Assembly: GCA_022497145.1 (NCBI GenBank)
Contig: MU385857.1
Coordinates: forward strand, 124,001 to 188,000
Source: Rostrohypoxylon terebratum
Lineage: Eukaryota > Ascomycota > Sordariomycetes > Xylariales > Hypoxylaceae
Reading direction: 5' to 3'
DNA length: 64,000 nt
How positions within the stretch are numbered: position 1 is the stretch's first letter; every line of letters starts with the position of its first letter. Position numbers and translations under genes: made by a program. Of this stretch, positions 1 through 11,576 are shown piece after piece. The notes beneath the pieces were generated by a model, which had not been told where the DNA came from, ran no database searches, and saw nothing but the letters and a program-made list of their open reading frames with translations.

Positions 1-861
1 ACTGCACTCCTCTCTTCTCAAGATCGTACATCATCGCTTGTTGGTATGCTAGTCACAAGACCAGATTGATCCCCATTCATGAGCTTACTTAGATTACATA
101 CAACCAACATAAAAACATACATAGACAATGTATAGTCTACTATAACGAAGCTTACATACGTCTAAATTTAAGAGTAATGTCAGGTCATGATAATGAGATG
201 TGGTTTCATTGCTTTGTGTACGACAACCTATACCAACCATGTCTCTGTTGACTCTGCTTCGACTTAGACAACTCAGATGACATCATATCAATTAGCGACT
301 CAATGCCGTGGGACACGAAGCTTCGCATATATAGGACCATGCCACCACTTCCGCCGCAGCTTGAACCCTCATTCGAGAGAAAATTTTCACCTCCCGAGTC
401 TAGATTTGCTTGTTTCGCCCGGTGCCACCATAAATTGCACCACCTACCTTAACCCCCTTTTTCCATTTATATGCCTGCCTAGCTAGGTACATACTAGTAT
501 AAGGTTATGTATAGTGACAAGGTAATGGTTTCATAGAAGATTGCTTCAACCTTTATGTTTGCCTGCTCTCTTCCATTGATGATCTGTTCAGATACGAGGT
601 ACTGACTTCGAGAAGGTTTGTGGCGCTATTCATTTTAGTTTTAGCATCCAGCGTAGGTACCTGGTACCTGGGTAGTTTAAGAATATTCACCAAGCCGTGA
701 CAAGATAGTGAGAAGGCATGCATCAGTATAAAATGTCATGTTTTGTAACTTATTACCACCCCTTCCATGTTAACTCCAGCGCAAGTGTATCAGATCATCA
801 ATGTACATATGTGTTTATGTACAAGCCCATTATCTAACAAGGTCTCGTAGCTTTTCGTAAT
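1..861. other. Intergenic DNA at left edge
   Basis: No supportable gene. The one open frame here (277-486) has no family resemblance and poor composition. The sequence is AT-rich, with several TAGGTA/TACCTA words (for example near 650-670), and is the 3' flank of the minus-strand transcription factor that ends at 862. Confidence 0.6.
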
Positions 862-3782
862 CTACAGAAATTCACTCAAGACGGCCACTCTTGTCCTAGC
901 ATCGTCCGAACCATATTCTCCGTCAGCCATTATCTTCATAATTTGGACCATGCGTGCTGTAGGAAACGGCGTTAGTAGGTGAGACACAAATATCGGAGTT
1001 CGAAAGCCACACGTACTTATATCCGCTTTCGCTCTTGCGAACAACGGGTCTCTCAAAAATTGGTCCGCAGTAGCGGGATCTCTACCCGCCTCCCGTAATA
1101 CGCCCCCTATGCACAGCGCCTCCAAGAACGCCCTATGATGGAAGACCCACCACACTCTTGCTTCCGTATCAAAAAGCGTAAAAAGCACGAAGAATGAAGT
1201 GATTGCCTCGTGCGCGGCTTCCAGCGTTGCTCTGACATTAACAGGTACATCTGGGCTTTCGGAAGCATGTACCAACATAAGGTTATGATAGTAGTTGCTG
1301 CTTAAAAATAATGTTTGTCTAACAACACGTTTGTTGCTACAAGCAAGTTGCGCTATGCTTTCTTGATCCCACGATCTAAAGACATCGGGGAATGAGCGAT
1401 ACACCGCGCGAAAGTCGGCGACAAGTTTCGATTTCTGTCTTTGCGTAGAGCAGATAGGGACGTCAAGCGATCGGGGACTAGAGATAGTTTCCTGGACCAG
1501 ATTTGCTAGCATCCAAGAACCTCGGATATATGCTATGTCAGTGGGACTTGAGTCGCCAAAACTAGCCGGGTCGTCATGGAAATCTTCGACCTTGACATCA
1601 GTATGAGTAGCGTTTGGGGGCAAAGACAGCAGGACCGTCAGAAACGTATCCTGAACGAGGACGGCTTGCCACAGTTTGCGGCGTTGTTGCTTTTCAAATT
1701 CGCTAGCATTCGGAGTTACTGTACTCCATTAGCTTCTTCATTTTCTACTGCAGATTATTTGCTTTTGCCTACCTATATTAGGATCCCTATGAAGGCCCAT
1801 CGCATATGCTTGTCTCACTAGAATATCAACGAGTCAGCGATCCCCCATTTGTGGAGTAGATCTGTGTAATTCTTCGTGGAGCAAGCGCTGCTGAATGAGC
1901 AGGTGGCTTCGCAGATGAATCATGAACAGGAGCACTGCACGGGTGGGAGCATAAAATGTAGTAATGGAGTCGGAAATACACATACACAGTAGGCCCGAAA
2001 AGGCCCAGCCATCTGAGGCGTGATTGTCATTTATTAAAAAGTAGCCAACCAGTACCATGGCTTGAACGGAGTGTAGCGACGCCGTGTTCAGATAAGAGAA
2101 CATGCGTAAGGCTTGGTTGCCTGCGGAGGCGTAGAATTCGGAGGTTTGTTTACGGTCTTTGGGGTTGGTGGTCGAAACGAACTGGGTACCTAAAGCCATC
2201 ATGGTGAAAAGCAAACCTACGAAAGCGGCATCGGTTTTCTCTGGATCTCTAAGAGACCAAAAATGTTCGTACTCGAGGTAGAAATTGTGCCGGTCAATTA
2301 TTGGATAGACCGGGTCCACGCATTCATAATATTGACTCAACAATATGTCGGCTTGTAACTTCTCGGGGAGTACCCCGATAACCTCCGGCAGCCCACCTTC
2401 GCAAGTCCAGTAGTTGGCAAATGGGTGTTCAGAGCCTATCCCAAACACATTGGATGCTGTTGGGCGGGATAAAGAAACGTTAGAGAGGAGTCCAGTGGAT
2501 AATGCTACAGACCCACGAATAGCGGCTCGGCCGGTGAGAATACCTCTTTCTGCGATGTTTGGAATCGAAGGCTTCATCCCGCTCATCGTCACCTTCTTCT
2601 TCGGTGGTTTTGTCATCCTGCGGCCGTTGGTGGCCGACCGCGATGTCTCCCTAGTAGGTACCGTTCAGTCGCATTTCAACAGAAACACCCCGGAAATTTG
2701 AGCAACTTACTCAAGGAGATTTGCGACATGCGCATATTTACATTCCGTCTGTCGTTTTATGCCTAGAAGAAATTTATAAATATCTGACATCCGATTTAAA
2801 AACTGGTGGTGATAAGGTCAACCAACTTACATGCTAAACAATGAGGTCTGCCTCTATCGCACTAGATTCGCAAGTATATGTGTTAGTAGTAGCTGTTATA
2901 CATAAGAAAACATTCCGAATCATATTGCATTATTAACCCCAATTCTGTGCATGTTGGTAAAAAAAACCCGGTTGCGCGAAGCGTTCCAAGGTTACCTGAC
3001 GCTGCTGTCGCTGTCGCACACGGACCAGGCACTGAGAACGAACACCGTGCCCACCTGGGCAATTTGCCCATCATTTCCCGCTCTTCTCTTCCGAAACATG
3101 GCTAAATGAATCTATAAAAGGAGCACCACGTTTTTCTTCCCGTTGTGCTACGTGATACTGACGCAACTGCAAACGATCAACTGGCCTAGCGCTAGCTAGA
3201 CTTATTAAGTACCCAGAATCTAGATATTTGATGTTGCCGATTTATGTGAAATTTCGCAGACACAGAGGTGAAGATGAGGATGAGGATGAGTACGAATATG
3301 AATATGAATATGAATATGAATAAGAATATGAAGATATTTTGACATCAATAAGCATAGTTGGGGGTTGCGCGCGCACTTGCCTTCGTTTTTCGCTCTACGC
3401 ATTCATAGCACGACAGCGTGGGTTTGTTGCGTTTCTGCTTCTTCTTAAGAGGCTCGGTAAAGGAAGGTATAGCGGTGACGCTATCTCCGCTGCCCGCACC
3501 GTCGCCATCTTCGGGTTCGGACTTGGCGCCAAAGAAATGTTGGCCGTTTGCCGAATCGGGGGAGGCGTAAAGAGTGCTGGCAGAAGTCGGGGTTAAGATG
3601 GCTATGGGCGATAAAGCGGAATTGGTTGAATTGGAATTGGTGTCGTTTAAATTGGTAGAAATACCAGAAATACCAGAAATACCAGAAATGCCAGAAATGC
3701 CAGAGATGCCTGATATTCCCGAAATCCCAGGATGTCCTCCGCTGCCGTACGACAAATCGGTCGGGCGCTGCGATGACGACAT
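862..3782 (-). CDS. Fungal Zn2Cys6-type transcription factor with incomplete zinc cluster
   Basis: Nuclear regulator of the fungal-specific transcription factor family (PF04082-like middle domain). The N-terminal block (3782 to about 3370) has a Ser/Asn-rich stretch, eight GIS repeats, a basic run and the first half of a zinc cluster, SCYECVERKTK. The regulatory domain follows in three pieces: up to 1986, 1817-1773 and 1718-862. Splicing out 1985-1818 (GTATGT...TAG) and 1772-1719 (GTAGGC...CAG) rebuilds the family motif GWAFSGLL-LRQAYAMGLHRDP and then RRKLWQAVLVQDTFL. The third to sixth cluster cysteines were not found between 3370 and 2616. The N-terminal exon ends at AAG followed by GCAAGT, the consensus of a rare GC-AG intron, but I found no matching downstream exon. 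Either a small exon escaped me or the DNA-binding domain is broken, in which case this is a decaying gene. The family is clear; the 5' structure and target genes are not. Confidence 0.6.
3283..3333. repeat. GAATAT-type microsatellite
   Basis: A purine-rich run of GATGAG units passes into four to five GAATAT units. It lies in the non-coding stretch downstream of the first zinc-cluster exon. Confidence 0.7.
3662..3735 (-). repeat. In-frame 9-bp tandem repeat coding Gly-Ile-Ser
   Basis: Eight copies of a 9-bp unit encode GIS repeats near the N-terminus of the transcription factor. Codons vary only slightly between copies, which suggests recent slippage. The opposite strand reads an Ile-Pro-Glu repeat, which is a shadow. 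Confidence 0.8.
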
Positions 3783-4532
3783 GCGCGTTGCTCGTGTGTC
3801 TCGTGAGTCTTGTACGTCTCTCTACTTATACCGTTATACGTTATACCGTATGCAAACCCGGCCGGAAGGATTCAATTGAGGCTGAACACTGAACTGCAGG
3901 TTGGCGCATCCGGGAATAAGGACCGATCGACCTTCTAGTCCTATTCAATTGGAACAAGGTCGGATGTGGTAAATGGGAATGGATGGATATAAAGAAACAT
4001 AAAAGTGAACGGTTGGAGGGGTGAAGCCAAGACTTTTTTAATCCCCTTCCCTTATCTCTTTCGTGTTTAAAAAGGGAAAAATTAATTATGGAGAATAGAA
4101 AATGGAGATGGAGAATTTAGAAACGAAAGAAGAATAAAGTTTTGAGTTTTTTGGGGATAGATGGCATGTGCGTGTGGTAAACGTGATAAATGTGGTAATT
4201 ATGGTAAATGGCGAATGGAAAGCGTCAAGGACTATCAAGTATCCAATATCAATTGTCGAATGTCAAATGTCGAATGGGCGAATGGGGGGGGAATTTAGTT
4301 ACGAACCTTGGAAGTTACGAGTTACGTATGTAGCAGCCCTGAAGGAACGTTCGAAGCAAGAAATAATTAAGAATGGAAGGCAAGGTATTTCAATGGCCAA
4401 TGGTCAATGGATAGCACTTGAGCACTTGAGGTATCGGAACGATCAGTTGACACCCCTAGTTACAAATCCTGAGCATTTAGTACATATGGTATCGTAATGC
4501 TGTTGTATTGTACATATAATACATCCATTCCA

Positions 4533-4580
4533 ATACATCACCCATCACCCATCACCCCCATCACCCTTCACCCTTCACCT
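4533..4580. repeat. CATCACC/TTCACC microsatellite
   Basis: Short tandem units of CATCACC, CCATCACC and CTTCACC follow one another. It is a simple-sequence tract with no coding context. Confidence 0.7.
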
Positions 4581-6593
4581 ACACAGCCATCAATTGAGAC
4601 CGTCATGACAAGGTTCTACATCGCCTTACAAAATACAACACGGCCGCTGCATATGTAATGTCCCCCCCTTAATAAGCCTGCGTCCATCGTGGCTGCGTGC
4701 CTTGCGTACCTTTGCTCACTGTCCTAACTTGAAGGACACTGACTCACTCGTCGCTGCAACTCTTCAGCATCACGTCACGACTTGCCGGTGCATGCATGAC
4801 ATGGGACCTCGAAATTGCCATTTGGTATATTGTATATTGATATGTTATCTACCTACCTACATAGTATCCACCTACCTACTACTAATACGTACCTAGTACC
4901 AAATTTATGAGAGGCAATATTCACGTCAAGGTAATATCAAGTTAAGTTTATCTTGAGAGTTCCGCAGTCGCACCCATGGATGTCGGTGAACGTACATGCC
5001 TGATGTACCTACATACCTATGTAGTATCGAATGTATTCGACGTATCAGACTAACGAGAAGTAACTTTCAGCGCTTGCTGTTGTACTGAGGTATGATCCAG
5101 CAAGCAATTGAGTTATGCAGTCACCCCCGCAAAGCGGTCCAACTAAGCTCTTTAAGTGCCGTAGCGCTGGCAGGGGTGACCCGCGGAGTAGGGAAGTGGG
5201 AAAGGCAGGGAACATCGAGAATGTGTCCTAGGACCTACCTAGACTCCTAGCAGCCTAGATGCGTAGCTGCTTGTTGTGGTGGTGGTTTAAAATGTTACTT
5301 TGATGGATTGGGAGTCGGGAAACGGCTACGGTCTGCGGCACGAACCATGAACCACGAACCATAAAAACCATAAAAACCGTAAAACCGTAAACCATGCAAG
5401 CACGCGCTCTGATTATAAATGCCGAAAACGCGCGCTGACTGATGGAAGGTGCGCTACCTCCGCCCGAAACGGACCCTTTTTCTCACCTTTTTCTATTGGA
5501 GCTTCAGGATCTTCATGTTTTTTTCCCATCTCTGCCACCAAGCAGTCAACATTGAAGTACCAAGTTAAGTACCAAGTTACCCAGTCCGAGGGTCTACGCA
5601 CACACGGTACACCGCAGATGCATGGATGCATGGATGACTGATCAGATTATAGGATTATAGATTGTATTTGGTATCCCGGATCAACCAAGTCAGGAGATCG
5701 ATTATCATTCGCTCCCTTATGTTCTTGGTAGATGTTGTTATTGTTGTTGTTGTCAAAACGCTGGGCATCTTCTCCAAATCATGGAATCACTTAGAAGATC
5801 CAATACCACGAATAGGGTCACGGCTCATTTAACTTACATTGCCCTAACTGCTAACTACGACCTCCTTATCAAGTTAAGTAACTCTAAGCGGTCCCCCAGT
5901 TCCCCAACTTCCAACTGACAGGCCTAAATCCTACATCGTACATACCTACCTGGTAGCTACATACATCCACAGCCCCCCCAGAATCCGACGACCCAATCCT
6001 GGGGGTCGATCATTGTTATCCATGCTGACACCGTCTAGAACAACTTCGTTACGTCAACCGTCTTTACGGCGTCGTAATGTGAGATGAGCCTTGGTTGGCT
6101 GGCTAGCTATTCAAGATTACCAGTTGAGTTCTGACCATTTAAGACTTAAGTTATTAAGATGGTTAGTAAGACTTCTATAGCACAGCATGGAGACCAGCAT
6201 GGGCAAAGCCCAACCACCACCATTGCTCATCTGACTTTTTCGGCCCCGTCTACCGTTGAGATGAGCCACGAGGAAGTCTCCGTTGCGACGTTAAAGATAC
6301 ATGCATGTCATGACTATGCCCAGACCAGCGGGCACTTATGCGGGAGCTACTAGATCTGACAGGCACAGCCTAATTTATTTCTTTCCAGAATTTTCTCGCG
6401 CGTCTCCTAACAGACAGATTCTGCTGTCTCTACCCATTATCAGCTAAGCCAAACCCCGTCCGGTTGCTTGATTGATCTTCTATGGCTTGGCTTGGCAGGT
6501 ACTAAGCGCTAAAGGAACAGAAAGGCTTTGTCCCGAGGATCTGGTATAGGGGGTGGTAAGACGTCCCCATGGTAGGGCGCACACATATCATAA

Positions 6594-7404
6594 GTGGCAA
6601 GCCGGCATAAGCACGTCGCAGACGGGCTGGCCTGTCACGTCACCGAGCTATGCATTCTCATGTTTAGTCAACAGGGGCTCCTCAGCGAATCAGTTGGGGC
6701 CTCCTCATTATTCAGCATTCTAAAAACAAACACCAATCTCAGGTGCCGAACCACTTATCCAATGACTCTAAAACAGCTTCAACTCCCTTTAACTGATCGC
6801 ATTATGTTACCACCAAGCATACTTCAACGTCACCTCCAATATAAAGCGGAGTTTCCAAGATTCAGTATTTGCCATCGTGGCATGAAGAAAGTTGCATACA
6901 ACTACTTGGCCTGGTCCGGCCGTCGCAACGAGCTACTCGCCGTCCTTGAGGTCATCAATTTTAACTAATTCACCGGAGCTGGTCCGCCGCCATGCGAACT
7001 CGTCTCGACGGAACTTCGCGCTCGGTGTTTCGTTGTCAGATTGTGTATCCTAGAGCCGATTACGCCTTGCGAATGACCAGGTAGAAATGCGAAATTACCC
7101 CGTCGTGTAACCAGCGCTATGCCTCCCGCGATGCCACGACCGCAGTTTAGACCGCATCTTTACCAGCAGTGCGTGCAACTCCTTCCATCGACACTAGGTC
7201 TTCCTAATCCGTAATCTGTCGATATTGAAGAGGTAGATGAGGAGCGGCTTGGTGCTTGACACCATTTGCCACGACAGCGGTGAACCGTATCGGCAGCTAG
7301 AACGATTCAAATCTTTACAAGACGTGTGGAAATTGCATATCCTACTTGGTCCAGCGACTTCGGCAATTCTACTTGATTCCGAGGCAGAGCAGTGCTTAGC
7401 TTAA
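6594..7404 (+). pseudogene. Possible degraded coding relic
   Basis: A 124-residue open frame (6594-6968) without a good start is followed in the same frame, after a stop, by protein-like text. One piece opens at 7119 with MPPAMPRPQFRPHLYQQC and stops after about 30 codons. A short frame at 7229 in another phase reads LDTICHDSGEPYRQLERF and continues through LQDVWKLHILLGP. The composition resembles real protein more than random DNA, but no family is recognised and the reading frame breaks at least three times. It could equally be chance. Confidence 0.2.
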
Positions 7405-7851
7405 CAAGATAATTGTACCTTTTAATTCTTTGGTGTTTAAATTATCTATCGAATTATATACCTAGACAACTAAAAATAAGTATATCTCAAATTTTATCGA
7501 GGTTCTATTAGACACGCGGCACTAGTCGCGACGTTGTGCCATGCCTAAGCATGTGTACACTCATTCAGTATTCAGATCTATGGGTTTGTTTGGCGAACTT
7601 AGGTTGAATTGTCATGTAGGTTATCTGCTGCCCCTGAGTTCCAAACTCCCAACCCAATTTGACAACACCATCTCTTGAAGGCTCGCCCAACGTCGTAAAC
7701 AGTGTAGCCAAGAAGACACCATACATGTCAGGCTCAACGGACCTATCCTGAACTACTGATCCTAAGGCTAGAACCCCCTCCCCCCGCCCCCCCGGATAGT
7801 GCCCTCCACCTATAACTTAGGAGGATTTTGATGAGAACCCTGTAGATGAAC

Positions 7852-8118
7852 TTAAGAGCGATCTATGCAGTCCTGTCCCAGAGCACCGGGCTGGACCCTA
7901 ATACCGAATAATAGTAGCGCAATCTCACGTCTCCCAACCCTTGTTCCAAAGGAAACAAGACTCCGGTCTACGGTTCCATCGGCGTTCGGTAGAGGAGGAA
8001 TATTAGGATAGAAATACCAGAACCCAGCGTGTCGGATCCCTGCCTCTAGTTCCCGACTAAAATATGACATGTATGTTGCATAAAACTCTCTTTTATCGGA
8101 AGCTAAGACGCGATCCAT
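7852..8118 (-). CDS. Unrecognised 88-residue open frame, doubtful
   Basis: ATG-initiated open frame of 88 codons containing KREFYATYMSYFSRELEAG and GFWYFYPNIPPLPNADG. The residue mix is protein-like, but there is no recognised domain, no clear upstream exon and no neighbour to pair it with. It sits in the same gene-poor tract as the relic at 6594-7404 and may be a fragment of a lost gene. Confidence 0.2.
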   Translation of the reverse strand: MDRVLASDKREFYATYMSYFSRELEAGIRHAGFWYFYPNIPPLPNADGTVDRSLVSFGTRVGRREIALLLFGIRVQPGALGQDCIDRS

Positions 8119-9921
8119 GCTCTAGGACATGCAAGTAAGATGACAAGTCTGTGAGCAGGTAAAAGCATATCTGAAAACGATCCAAGGTCCATGTCGGTGG
8201 AGTGAAAATTACCGAGGTAGTACCTCAACCCACGACCGTGAAATCCCTCATTGGGCTGCAATCATTGTTTCACGCGCGTCCGGGGTAATCAGCCTGTCAA
8301 CATCACCGCCGATATCCGAAGATGGCTCAGCTTACAGACGATCGATCAACATCGAAAGATACTATTAGAGCTAGGAGATCTAGAGGTTATTTCTCTTACA
8401 TCTCACCATCCCATGCTGACGTCAGGTAACTGCGGTTTGTCAGACCTTTGAGTGGTGGATTTTGAAACTATCTCAACCTCCGCCCTTGTATCCAACCGTT
8501 CGATTACGCAAGTAGCGTCTTGATATATCCTCCGACATAAGCTTAAAACAAGCCTAGTCTTTCATATTTCATGCATTATTCTCTGACCTGCTCACGTTCG
8601 ACCGAAAAGACGCGGATCGGTACCGATATTTGCATGGCGGCATCGTGAAGCAGCGGTTCGGAGTTGGAATATACCGTGGATGCCTAATTCCTGAAGACTT
8701 CACAAAACAGTCAGCTTCGACGAGATATGTCTCCAAGACTTTAATGATCCCCATGGATCGAGCGAATGTAGTAAGATCTCTCACCGGGAGCTTCTCACCG
8801 GCATGAGCTTACTGGGCTTTATGAACGTGCTGCCGGTGTAGGTTTGCCGGTTTTCCCGACATGTCGTCCGATTACACAATCAAAAGGACTTCGAGTGAGG
8901 TTATAAAACCATGATCATATTTATAGAATATGAACTATCATATCTCTACAATGTGTTGATGCGTTACATAATGTCTTGGTGCTGTCAGCACCTAGCTTAT
9001 GAATGTTGGAGTTAAGGCTGCCCGAGGTTAAGGGGTAAGTACAGGCAATCTGCATACAAGACAAGCCACATTTTCTACGCGAAAATTACGGAATAACAGA
9101 GATGTGCATGTGCCAAGTCAATAAGATGTTTCAATAAACAGACGTCCGATATGGAGTCAAGTAGGAGTAAGGATAGTGATCCCTATCCTCGGATCCCCGT
9201 GTAATCTCCCATCAAACTCCCTTTACCTCCCCTTTTCTTCCCTCATTCAAGCCCTTGACAATCCTATAGCGATTTTGTTTTTGGCTCGGTATACGCTATG
9301 GTAGCTTCCCAAAGGTATCCATAAGATAATTGTAGGTAGACAGATGGTCATTGTCAAGCAGTGTCTCAATCCGAGTCAAGCCATACAATTATCTCCTTGA
9401 CATGTAGGTGCCCTACAAAACTCTACCTGAAGTAATACCAAATGATTACCTATATGTCTATATTCCAACTAGGACTCAAAGCACACGATGATCCGGACAT
9501 AGGTTCTTTGGTGCACATTCCATTAGTGATATAAGTATGATGCCTACCTACATACTCATGGATTGATCATGGACACCTAACCCACGTTATTTGGAATGTG
9601 TTCAGCGACCATCCTTTGTAAGCAAGCTAAAGAGTAGTCTTTCAGCATAGACAGGTCAAGGCCACTTGTTGTCATGAAAAATGCAACTGAAAAACAAGAC
9701 TATTGTTATGGTCAAAACCTAGGGCCAAGAAACAATAGGGTTGTTTATTGAGAAGTAAATACTTATACGGCGTCTCAGACAGGCTATCATCGAAATATTC
9801 CCAAGCCAACTTCATACTATCTTATAACCAACCAACTTCAAAGAGCATTCTACTAGCAGCCAAATCCACTCAGATACCACATAAGTTAACCTCCCACTCC
9901 CTCACAAATATTTATAACGAG

Positions 9922-10110
9922 ATGCCTAGTGTCAAGAATCAATACGAAGGGTGGGCTCCCGCCGTTGGTAGCGAGACCAACTACGTTGAAGCTCATCGGA
10001 ACCCGAAGCCCGCCCCTGCCCCTGCCAAGCAGAAGGACGGTGGCTACGGTGGAAGCACGAAGGTCGAGCGAAGTGCCCCTATCAACATCCCCGTGAAGCC
10101 TAAGAAATAA
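9922..10110 (+). CDS. Small hypothetical protein, 62 residues
   Basis: Intronless 62-residue basic protein. I start it at the ATG at 9922, after a CT-rich leader; the longer frame from 9748 adds residues with no protein-like character. It has an aromatic N-terminal part (KNQYEGWAPAVGSETNYVEA), a Pro/Ala/Lys linker and a Gly-rich stretch GGYGGSTKVER, and ends in a Lys-rich tail. There is no signal peptide or membrane segment, and it is probably largely disordered. Codons favour C and G at third positions, as in the window's confirmed genes, which supports real translation. Function unknown. Confidence 0.55.
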   Translation: MPSVKNQYEGWAPAVGSETNYVEAHRNPKPAPAPAKQKDGGYGGSTKVERSAPINIPVKPKK

Positions 10111-10991
10111 AACCCTTAGCTTTCACTTACAACTAACCGCCCAAGTTGTTTAACAGTCTTATATTAACCTCGGAGGAGTACGTATGAGCGCTTTGAATGA
10201 ACGTTGAACGTCGCATATAACATCTAGGCACTACGTACTTCAGCCAGCGTATGTATTAATATCAAGTTTTAACCCTGAATTTGTAATTGAAGTTCTCGTG
10301 TGCTGCTGATTATATAGATAGTGAATGCTTACCTAGCAGGTACCTAGCAATGTATAGCATATCTGAGTTAGATGATATATAGATACCGTCTGAGAGTATA
10401 ACCAAAGATGAGAGTATAGTAGGCAGTCTTGGACTGAGATGTAGAAAAAGCATTTACATGAAGATGAGTTGATAATTAAAGCCCCTTTTTAGATCCTACT
10501 CCCTCACTATCATCTACCTAGAAGTAGTTCATTTTCACAACTAGTCAACTAGGGACAGCACCGCACGATATATTCATCGTTATATATAGGATAGAGGCTC
10601 TGTTTGGTGACAATAAGGTTTGTATCTACACAAATATTTAGTTCCCAAGCAATCAACATGTTCCATATTTCCCCTATTTTCCCTATTCTTCCTGTTCTTC
10701 CTGTTCTTCCTGTTCCCGAACCACCACTTCCTTTCACCCTCACTCTGTTCAACACCACCATCCCTATCCCAAAACATCCTTCACGTTCACAAAAACAGCA
10801 TCACTGTCACCATTGCCACTCGTCTATAAGAATGAGCGCCGTCACGCCTCCTTCAATGTCTTCTGCTCCCTCACCATCATCGTATCACACGATACTCACT
10901 ACGCTCCAAACTCCACTAACAGTCATCACAACTGTACGTAACCACTCAGCTAATCTCCAACTTGGACATAAATATCTGTTAAACCGCTAAC
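10111..10991. other. Intergenic with pyrimidine-rich repeat
   Basis: Contains an AT-rich 3' flank and a pyrimidine tract of TTCCTG units near 10668-10715. A short open stretch from an ATG at 10832 reads Ser/Pro/Thr-rich text and ends at a possible GTACGT donor near 10932. It could be an alternative 5' exon for the next gene, but it would lead into a different frame. Confidence 0.5.
10668..10715. repeat. TTCCTG/TTCCC pyrimidine microsatellite
   Basis: Tandem CCCTATTTT and TTCCTGTTC units form a strand-asymmetric tract. It produces the proline- and phenylalanine-rich spurious frames on the plus strand and RTGRTG-like frames on the minus strand. Confidence 0.75.
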
Positions 10992-11576
10992 ATGGGACGT
11001 CAACACCACTCCCACGCAGACGACCGCCACCGCTCCCGGCGGCACTCGCACTCCCACTCGCACTCCCACCATCACCACACCTCCAGGGCCTCCCGGGCCC
11101 TGCGCACGCTCTCCGGGTTCTTCGGCTTCGAGCCGCGTCAAACACGGGAAGAGCGGCACCGTGCCGCAGCAGCCGAAGCGCAGCGTCTAGTCGAGCAACA
11201 GCGGCAGCGCCTACGGGACCACGAAGCGCAAGTCGAAGCGGCGCGACGTAACGGCGAGGGCTCGCGTATCCGGTCCGCGGCGCGCGTGGCGGCGATGAAC
11301 CGGCAACGACTACCAGACGACCAGATCCACCTGCTAGCCGCGATCGAGGGCGCGCGCATCGACCGCCCGGGCCACCGCCGCCTCGCCGACGGCCTGGTCG
11401 TGCGCCTGATGAAGTACACCGACGGCTACTACTACTTCCTCGGCGCCAACGGCTACTTCTACAAGAGCCTCGACCGCTACGGCAAGGGCGGCGACCTCGA
11501 CTTCGTCGTCAACACCTGGGTCCCCCTGACCGTCAGGATGTTCGCCGAGCCCTACCGCCAGATGTGTCGGAGGTAA
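10992..11576 (+). CDS. GC-rich protein with His/Ser tract, unknown function
   Basis: 194-residue single-exon protein of no family I recognise. Residues 5-30 are a histidine/serine/arginine run with alternating SH pairs that could bind metal. Residues about 45-90 are Arg/Glu/Ala/Gln-rich and likely a charged helix or coiled coil. The C-terminal third (about 125-190) looks folded, with GLVVRLMKYTDGYYYFLG and GYFYKSLDRYGKGGD. No signal peptide or membrane helix is seen. The coding segment is much richer in G+C than its flanks, with C or G at nearly all third positions, so it also opens a 93-codon antisense frame, which I reject. The GC contrast could reflect strong codon bias or foreign origin. 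Confidence 0.6.
   Translation: MGRQHHSHADDRHRSRRHSHSHSHSHHHHTSRASRALRTLSGFFGFEPRQTREERHRAAAAEAQRLVEQQRQRLRDHEAQVEAARRNGEGSRIRSAARVAAMNRQRLPDDQIHLLAAIEGARIDRPGHRRLADGLVVRLMKYTDGYYYFLGANGYFYKSLDRYGKGGDLDFVVNTWVPLTVRMFAEPYRQMCRR

Larger units (their letters stand above)
3783..9921. other. 6-kb gene-poor region
   Basis: No intact gene can be supported here. It holds the transcription factor's 5' flank, a CATCACC repeat near 4533-4580, a CCATAAAA/CCGTAAA direct-repeat patch near 5340-5395, many TACCTA/TAGGTA words (4850-5030, 5940-5970, 9540) and an AT-rich strip near 7410-7500. Protein-like fragments in shifting frames between 6594 and 8118 are listed separately. Confidence 0.55.

Noticed and set aside
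3112..3121. TATAAAAGG on the plus strand
   Set aside because: Looks like a TATA box, but no plus-strand gene follows at a suitable distance.
3574..3879. Plus-strand frame with IPEIPEMPE repeats
   Set aside because: Reverse reading of the GIS microsatellite in the transcription factor; no independent support.
10549..10829. Overlapping Pro/Phe and Arg/Thr/Gly frames on both strands
   Set aside because: Translations of a pyrimidine microsatellite.
11138..11419. 93-codon antisense frame
   Set aside because: Opened by the high GC of the sense gene; Arg/Cys/Ser-rich nonsense.
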